NCBI RefSeq assembly: GCF_029227915.1
Contig: NC_079886.1
Location: 16,592,501 to 16,656,500 of the forward strand
Reading direction: 5' to 3'
Source: Hydractinia symbiolongicarpus
Lineage: Eukaryota > Cnidaria > Hydrozoa > Anthoathecata > Hydractiniidae
DNA length: 64,000 nucleotides
The translations under genes were made by a program, and so were the position numbers. Below are positions 56,758-64,000 of this stretch, one piece after another (the first letter of the stretch is position 1; each line of letters starts with the position of its first letter). A model generated the notes under the pieces. The model did no database searches. It worked only from the letters and a program-made list of their open reading frames with translations, and was not told the origin of the DNA.

Positions 56758-58922
56758 CTAAATAAAATAGCAAATATTGCAACAAATTTAATGACTGAAT
56801 TATAACAAAATTGCAGGAAATGCAGTGTAATGAAACATGTTGCAGTGCTGGTCATAAATGACATGCCTCAGGAGTCTTAACATACGGCAGAATGCAGCCT
56901 AGAATTGACCTATAAAGTTGCGATTTCCAACTTACAGAATGATATATTTTGTTAAAAATAAACCCTAAAATGGTGAGAAGGAAACATACTAAGATTGACT
57001 TCTGTTCGTCAAAATTTTGTTTTAGCAAAGTAATACTTATACTAATGCATGCAATTTAATTTTTACGTATAGCTTTGTGTTTATAGCTATGTATACCTTC
57101 ATAATTTGTTACATCTAAACTTTTATTTAGCCTTAATTTTTCAAAACAATCTTATTTGGAAAATATGAAGTGTTGCCATATTTCTGAATCTCAAATTTAA
57201 GCTAATCTTTCTCATTTCTGGAAATTTGGCAAAATTGTTGACATTTTTAAACAAGTTGTTGCTATAGGCCTAGGCAACACTTGTGGTAATTTCATGTCCA
57301 ATAAACAACTTTTAAATTAAAGAGGAAGGGGGGAGCAGGCGAAACAGCCTCTCCAGCAAAGGAAAGCCCCCAAATGGCCAAGTAGGAATAGGGTTAAGAA
57401 GATATCTTCCCACCATATAGAAGCTTATTCATTGGTAACATTTTCCTGTAAGACCTTTTCAAAGAAATCTAAACATTACACACATTAAATAAAGATATTT
57501 CTAAACATTATTTTTACTGAGCTTATCCCATATCCAGAGAAAAACATAACAAATCATGGCAATCATGGCGGTTTCAAGCCTTGAACGTTTTTTAAAAAAA
57601 AATAAAAAAAAATTGCATGCACAAATTTTGTATCTGTATTTACATGTGCGATTCACAGCAATGGTGTAGTTTTTCTCATAAGTTTGTTTGTTTTCTGTTC
57701 TTAGGCAAAAAAAGTCACCTGGGCAGCTGCAATTATTTTTTCAATGGTTTTAATAACATAATTTTTTGTTTGTAGGCTGCTAATTTCTTCTGATATTTAA
57801 AAAAGGTTGCAACTTGAAACAAAAAAAGATCGTAACAACATTCCCCTATCCCCATACACCACAGTAAGCCGCAATTTTAATGGGAGGAACTTAACACAGT
57901 TTTTTTACTTCACAGAAATTAACACTCTTCTTTTGGTGCATGTGTATTACAATTTTAAGGTATCTCAAGGAAAATAGCATGTGCTGAAAAATTTGCAATT
58001 CCTTTAGCCCCATAATGTTTTATTCTTTGCAAGGGGAAAGAACAGCTCACAAATGGCACTTTGCAAGTCATTTATTTGTTTTCATAGATAAAATTTATCT
58101 ACTAAACATAAAATTAGCAAAATGAAAGGTAATATTAATATACCAATAAAAAATTACAAGTATTACGACACCGTGTACAATTGAAATAGTTATCTTTTGT
58201 TCTCACATGTAACATACCAGCCGTTGTTTAAAAACGCTACAGATTGCAAAAGCCATTAAAATTTTTCAAATATATCTTTTCAAAATAAAAGGACATTCTT
58301 TATTTTACTGCAACCTGCTGCTTTTGATACTTATTTACCACAAATAAAAATTGTTTTTATAACAAAATAAAGCAAAATGTTCTCGTTATTTTAAAACGAA
58401 ATACAGTGTTTTTAAGCTTTGAAAAAATGTTTTTTAGTTATTTTAAATCGAAATAGAGCAATTTGATGTTTTAAAGTATTGTTTTCCAATCACTTGGGAA
58501 TGACATTTAGCAACCTTTCAAGCTTCAGGCATTTTCTTGTCATTTTATAAGGAAATACTGTGATGTTTAAGTATCTTAGATATCATTTTAGAACAAAGGA
58601 TATGCAGCGATTTTAAGTTTCGTAGGGACAATTTGTCATTTTAAAAGTACTTTTCGTTACATTGAAACGAGATCTAAGGAACTTCAGTAACAATGTAATT
58701 GATCTAAAACCATCAAAACGTAATTGTATCGAACTTTACCATATTTTTTATTATTTTAAAATATTTAGAGTCTATTTGGGAAAGTGTTGATTCACCTAAT
58801 AAGACATGTTAAGGCATATTTCAGGTTGAATAAGAAATTTTTTAAATCATAAGCACATTGCTTAAACCTGAGTTATTTTTTGGGGGGGAGGGGAGGGAAA
58901 ATATCTAAGTGGATTATATTTT
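56758..58922. other. 5' intron/intergenic region, no gene seen
   Basis: Probably intron between a leader exon and paralogue B. It is AT-rich. Around 58380-58700, loosely repeated TTTTAAAACGAAATA-type phrases suggest a decayed tandem repeat, too divergent to define. Confidence 0.45.
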
Positions 58923-59400
58923 GTGGTTTTTGAAAAATTGACAAAATTAAGTCCATGCAAATTATTTGAAGTAAGATCTGTCTGGGAAATTAAATTCACA
59001 CAAAATATCAATATAATACAGGAAAAGTACTTATTCCTGATAGAGCAAGAAAAGAAGTTGCATAAATTTGATATAGTCTGGAAGATTGAGGAATATGACC
59101 TACAATCATCACTTGTTCTAACCCTTGATTGAACACTATCTACATTTCATGGTACAAGATGAAAAGAGAAGGTGTAATGTCGGTTGATATTGTTGTTGCA
59201 ACAGGCAAACAAGCCACAACTGCAATATTTGTTATCACACTTGATGGTTTATTTCTACCAACGCACTTAATATACGGCAGTAAACTACAAAAGCCTTTTA
59301 ACAGTAGAATTTCCGAAAGGTTTTTTCCTTAGCATCCATTCGACACATTACAGTAATGAGCGTGAATTTCCAAAACTTGTCGATTTTTCAGCCCTGCTAA
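58923..59400 (+). pseudogene. Relic of a DDE (pogo/CENP-B-type) transposase, frameshifted
   Basis: Two consecutive open segments in different frames (58923-59132 and 59129-59332) read like the start of the DDE_1 superfamily catalytic core. One has YDLQSSLVLTLD, matching the LVxNxDQT catalytic-Asp region. The other has VATGKQATTAIFVITLDGLF and LPTHLIYGSK, matching the QITATFxxTLxGxFLPxQLIYxGKT signature. A frameshift around 59130 and the absence of N- and C-terminal parts make it a dead fragment. A little further on (to ~59400) the reading continues only with additional frame changes. Confidence 0.7.
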
Positions 59401-59902
59401 TTATTGACCCGCTTTTACAAATCGGCTAAAATAATTGCAGATTGGTATGCATTGAAAATAAGAGGCTCTTGCTGCTGGCAAAAAGCTTGATGATATTGAC
59501 ATATAAAATCCTTTTTAGTGTTACAATGCCAATGCATGGAAAATGGTTAATAGAATTATAACACAAAGTAACATCTGTGAATGGAAAGGAAATCATTGTA
59601 AGTGGCTGGAATGCTTCTGAATGAAGCTGTTTTAACCAATCTCCATAAATTGATCCAATTAGAAACACCGCCTTTAACAACTTTTTTATGTATGTTTTAG
59701 AAAAAGTTATATACTACTTCAGTTAGCTAAATTTTATATTTTATTTTACCCACATTACTCCACGAAAATAAACCTCCACAAAAATTAAAAACAACAACAA
59801 CAGTTATTTACAAAAATTCGTCCATGCAAAAAATAATGTAGACTTGACATTCGCATAATTAAATCCATGCTCAATACGGTAAATATGGCACCTGCAAAAA
59901 TA

Positions 59903-59954
59903 AGTCCACACCAAATATAATCTATTTTTAAATAGATTAAATTTCGTGTGGACT
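59903..59954. repeat. 52-bp imperfect palindrome
   Basis: AGTCCACACCAAATATAATC faces GATTAAATTTCGTGTGGACT around an AT-rich centre (TATTTTTAAATA). A few mismatches in ~25-bp arms. It may be a solo hairpin element. Confidence 0.75.
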
Positions 59955-60652
59955 AATTTTTAAAAGGTAATTTTTTCTAATGTTCGTAATACACTTAAAA
60001 CACTAAGTTAACACCACCATACTGTCTGAACTTGGATTTGTGAAATTACAGGGAACGTCCGGAGAAAAACTACACAGGTGCTGTTCTCATATGTGTAAAT
60101 TTTCAAAATTTGGACATGCAATGTTAAGGGCTATACAAATCTTACAATGCTTAAAATTCACCATGATTTTGATTTTAATGTTTGAGAGGATGAAGGGATA
60201 ATTTAGAAATTTTCTTGGAACGAATGCAAAACACACACGCACCTACATACATGAACAGCTATCCAAGCCGTAAAATTTGTCATACATATTAAATTTGTTT
60301 TTCTTGCGGAAAGGTGAAAATATAGAACAAAGAATTAGAAATTGAATCTCTAGAGCATAGTTATTTTCACCCATAAGACATTGTATAAAGCACTTAGCAA
60401 TTAAAAGCTTTACTTCAAAAGTTTATGTAATGTATTTTGAGCTTCAATTATTTCATCATTCACTGCTCTGTTTGTTTTAAAAATAAAATCTATTTTTGTT
60501 CCTCCAGTAAGTACAAATAAGCATATCCTGGCCTAATTCTCAACTTATAAAAAGAAACATATATGGTTAGACAACCCTGGACACGGACAATTTTGTATTG
60601 CAGAATATTCAACGCAGCTAGAAAAATAACAAAATTTCCTTGACATGGAGAT

Positions 60653-61331
60653 CAGTGCTGTATACAGAGGATAGTTTAGGCACAGCATAAGTTTGAAGCG
60701 TGAGAGTCTGAAAATCAGTTGGGGGTCTGGGGGAGGCTATAAGCCTCCCAACAGGTACAAGGCAGAGCCCTGTTGGGGACAGGGGACAAAGCCCAAAAAA
60801 TTTTGACGATTTTTGGCTAAAGTCACATTCTTATGAGCAAACTAAAACGTGTATTATGGACTGTAAGATCCTAAAAATGTCACTGATTTAACGTGTTTAA
60901 CATCGGATGTATACTATAAGGTTTATATGACAGGCTTGCAGTTAGCGTCAGTATCGATGCTACATGCTAACACTCCAAGCCCTGCCATATTTTGTTGGAA
61001 TGTGATAGAACTAGAATCTCCATTTGGTACTTTCCCACAGGAAGCCTGACACCCCGAGGGGCCAGCGCAATGCTAAACCAGTCACGCAAGCCAATTCAAG
61101 TATGAGGGAGTGCGCACCCATGCGAGGTAATAAAATTGCCAGAACACGGGAGAGTTTCGACCACCAAGAAACAGTTTCTCCTTACAGACGAAAATCGCAA
61201 TAATTAAGGTTTTTTCTTTGATGGATTAAATAACAAAACCTTTTTTCAACCACTTTTCAATAATTTGGGTACTTAGTTTGGGCACCAAAACCGGGAATAC
61301 TGGCGTCTAAAACCTTCTGGATACGCCACTG
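60653..61331. mobile_element. Non-autonomous DNA transposon with hAT-like terminal repeats
   Basis: The left end CAGTGCTGTATACAGAGG is matched by the right end, whose reverse complement reads CAGTGGCGTATCCAGAAGG. The CAGTGGCGTATCCAG-type terminus is common among hAT-like non-autonomous elements. The interior has GGGGTCTGGGGGAGGC and GCCTCCCAACAGGTAC but no open frame. A clear 8-bp target duplication could not be assigned, so the superfamily is tentative. Confidence 0.6.
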
Positions 61332-61366
61332 GAGACATCAACAAAATGATTTATAATCTTTAATCA

Positions 61367-62179
61367 AAAATGGTTCTTGGAGCTTGTTTTCCTTAAATCT
61401 ATATTTCGCTACCTTAGTTCTAAAAGGGCCTAAGTACTCAGTGCCATAATCTAAAAGGGCCTAAGTCCGGAAAGCTTTAATTTTAAAGGGCCCTAAGTCC
61501 ATTTTCTTGATTTTAGAAAACTGTGATTACAGTTTTTACTTGACTCTGAAGTCATTTTTAAAATTTAGGTATGGAAGTAAAACTTTTCCGAAAGCCATGA
61601 TTATGATTTTGTTTCTTAGACCAAAAGCTGTTATTGGCAAAGTAAATAAATCATGCGCTACCAAGTAAAAACAACAAAAAAGACTTGGGCCTCTTTAATG
61701 CTTATTAATTTAAATTATAAAGACTTAACCACATATGAAAACACACTTTGCAGGTTTTGTTGCTTTTCTTTATCACCCTTGGATCATTAATACACTATAT
61801 TCAATTTTTTCATCTACTTACAGGTCTTTTGCTTTTATTTAAATTGAATTTAATATGGACTTAGGCCCTTTTCCCATGGACTAAGGCCTTCTTAAAACTG
61901 AAACATTTCATCCAGATGGACTTAGGCCCATATGTACTAAAACCTTAATGGAATTTTTTTATCAAAGGTTTATGATCAATTTTTAAGATTTGCTAACCTC
62001 AAAACCCATATATCAGACACACCAAAAGAAAGCCAGTGATCCAGAGATTCAGAAAAATCGAAATTTTCATTTTTCATAAAAATGGAATTAGGCCCATTTA
62101 GAATTGTTGGGGACCTGGACTTACGCCTCTTTAGAACTAAGGTGGCGATTTAAAGAAAACCAGCTCCAAAAACCATTTT
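61367..62179. mobile_element. Foldback-type element with ~60-bp inverted ends and repeated internal motif
   Basis: The left side reads AAAATGGTTCTTGGAGCTTG...CTACCTTAGTTCTAAAAGGG. The reverse complement of the right side reads AAAATGGTTTTTGGAGCTGG...CCACCTTAGTTCTAAAGAGG. Between them, AAGGGCCTAAGTCC-like motifs recur about ten times, direct on the left half and inverted on the right half. No coding. It begins ~35 bp after the previous element ends. Confidence 0.75.
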
Positions 62180-62264
62180 GTGTGCTCAATCGCTACTCCA
62201 TATTAAGGATGCAAAGAATGGTGATGTCCAGATGGGACAAAATTTAATGACCAGAAAATGATGA

Positions 62265-62302
62265 CTGAAAATCTGTAGATTTTTCCACTGACTAATGACT
62301 AG
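62265..62302 (+). mobile_element. Degenerate Helitron 3' terminus
   Basis: GTAGATTTTTCCACTGAC then TAATGACTAG|T has the spacing of the Helitron 3' ends seen elsewhere in the window (stem-loop, CTAG, then T), but the stem is decayed. No matching 5' end was found. Confidence 0.5.
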
Positions 62303-63020
62303 TTTTAAGCTTTTTTTTAAGCATCTGACTTCGGGTGACCATACCAGTACAACAGGATCTAGCAAGATATGTCACTGTTGTGGCTATAATATATTTCCTT
62401 CTTACATATGTGTTCTAAGCACTTATAATAACGATGTATCAATATGTCAGGATGTGATATTTATGTAGTAAAATTCCTCACTATGTATCTATTGCGAATG
62501 AGTCAGGTTATTTTGTTCAGTTTAAAAATTACGTTTTCACTGACTTTCTATATTATTGTAATAAATCAAGTTAAATTTCTTTGAGCAATTAAAATTAAAA
62601 TGTTGACTGTTAGCAGAAACACCAATATTTGTAAGCATGTTGAAAAAAATTAATATATTTTTTAAATAAGAAAATAAAAAAATTGCTACTTAAATCATGA
62701 CATAACAGGAACTTAACAGTCCTTTTGTCCAAAATTATTTCTGATTGTACAAATAAAAGCAATAAGATGTTGACAAACAGGTTAACATTAAAGAGTGTAA
62801 CACATCCTTAGCAAGATGCAAATCTAAGACTAAAATATACACATCATGATTTTTGAATATGGGGGGTTACTCTGAGAAATATGGTTGTGCGTAAGTTTTA
62901 AAACTAAGTGACCTAGAAATATTCTTGCACATGCTGCATTTTTTTCTTTTTTTTTACCATAATTTTTAACACCATACATACGTAGATTTGTCAAACTCCT
63001 TTACAAAACTTCCTGCAACA

Positions 63021-63050
63021 AAAGCAAACAAACAAACAAACAAACAACAA
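63021..63050. repeat. (AAAC)n microsatellite
   Basis: Six or so AAAC units in a row, next to the candidate exon donor at 63062. Confidence 0.85.
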
Positions 63051-63061
63051 AATTTACTTAC

Positions 63062-63130
63062 CAGCAGCTTGGTTTTAGAGCAATCAACATGAAAAAGTGC
63101 AACAGTTTTAATGTAAGCAGTAGTTGTTAG
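63062..63130 (-). other. Candidate non-coding 5' exon of paralogue B
   Basis: On the minus strand AAGCTGCTG is followed by the consensus donor GTAAGTAAAT. Joined to the acceptor at 56757 it keeps an open frame, but an in-frame stop lies upstream with no ATG between. If it is an exon it would be leader sequence. The intron would be 6.3 kb. Support is the donor alone. Confidence 0.25.
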
Positions 63131-64000
63131 TTAAAACTAAGTCTCAGTTTAAAAGAGAAATTCAAATATATTCCTGTAATTATTATAGCGCTCAAAGAAA
63201 AAATATACAAGGAGTAAAATATGAAATACTCAACATTAAAACAGGGTTCAAAATAAATATTAAAAGTAGCCAGAGAATATGAAATTAATAATGTTTTTGG
63301 TGTTTTTTTTGAAGGTAATAGGATGATTAAAAAACTGGGGTTGATTATTTGAATGTCACTATAACGTGTTAATAGAACATTGCAACAAAAACTGCCTTAT
63401 TTCAGTAAAAACAGTTAAAAAGATTTCTTACAAAACCTAAATATAATTATAGCCTAAATATAATTTATTGTTAAAACCTTTCTCACAAAGCTTCACTCGC
63501 ACCATATGTTGTCATGATCTAATGTCAATACAAATGTTAGTGTCGTATGCTCCCTGCAAAAAATCTCTAATATGCCACAAAACATTAAAGCACACTCCTG
63601 TTAAAAACACGCTTCAATAAAATTCTGTTTAATTTTCATTTTTAGTTTTTAGACATTTAGTTAAAATATGTGAAAATAATATTTGACATTATAAGATTAT
63701 ATTTACCTGTTTTGAAGGGAAATTCTTTTATCTAGTTCTACCTTATTCTGTTTCAGAATAACATATAATAGAAAGAAACTTATGTGCAGAAATAAAAAAA
63801 AACTGTGACAAATGACCAGGCTTTCTAAACATCACAGAAAAAACTATGCCATAATAATTAATATTGACAAGAGAAATAAATAATTGTATTGACTTTTGGT
63901 AAAGTATCACACTGGCAAAATACACTTCCTAAACATAATTTGGAGCGTAGAGCATATTTTTGATTTTACTTTTTCAATACCAGCTTATTTTTTATTATTC
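63131..64000. other. AT-rich end of window, no gene seen
   Basis: Only short frames without domains. It is possibly the promoter region of paralogue B or a further intron. Confidence 0.4.

Noticed and set aside
59840-59890. Minus-strand HGFNYA-like codons as the missing POLR1B first exon
   Set aside because: It lacks the following EGL context and good splice sites, and lies in repeat-like sequence.
1-64000. CRISPR arrays, operons or bacterial-type features
   Set aside because: The window is clearly eukaryotic: spliced genes, metazoan families and no repeat-spacer structure.

Overview
This is an AT-rich, intron-containing animal nuclear window. Recognisable genes encode the RNA polymerase I second-largest subunit, mitochondrial ribosomal protein mL44, a SEC22A-type longin protein, a p35-type CDK5 activator and a GAREM-like CABIT/SAM adaptor. 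CDK5R and GAREM families point to a metazoan. The mix of DNA-transposon relics, Helitrons, long AT-rich introns and 3' splice sites lying directly upstream of start codons suggests an invertebrate, most likely a cnidarian (perhaps a hydrozoan). The species call is inference.

Layout. 1-835: a ~128-bp satellite running off the left edge. 1737-3824: three head-to-tail Helitron copies. 4536-13135 (+): a multi-exon nuclear protein with U1/matrin-type zinc fingers, an Arg/Ser-rich middle and a long Gln-rich tail; one internal exon is unresolved. 13.4-15.6 kb: a 120-bp Helitron, a 109-bp tandem repeat and G/C homopolymers. 15665-17950 (-): GAREM-like adaptor. 18-21.7 kb: no gene seen. 21733-22575 (-): CDK5 activator. 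22.6-29 kb: pogo/Tigger relic, TA-flanked MITE, short hairpin elements and a Helitron junction, with no gene seen. 29089-32589 (-): SEC22A in six exons. 34179-35273 (+): MRPL44, single exon, divergent from SEC22A. 37851-47609 (-): POLR1B, 28 exons resolved and only the N-terminal ~50 residues missing. 48177-50615 and 52456-56721 (-): two intronless-CDS paralogues derived from a MULE-type transposase. 56.8-64 kb: transposon relics (DDE transposase fragment, TIR and foldback elements) and possibly a non-coding 5' exon of the last gene.

The genes do not form one pathway. They are housekeeping (Pol I, mitoribosome, ER/Golgi trafficking), signalling (GAREM, CDK5 activator) and nuclear zinc-finger genes. 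The most unusual content is the tandem pair of domesticated MULE proteins, one with a C-terminal Ulp1-like region and a zinc finger that stops exactly where its last Cys should be; the abutting Helitron array; and the recurrent acceptor sites at start codons, which fit spliced-leader trans-splicing.
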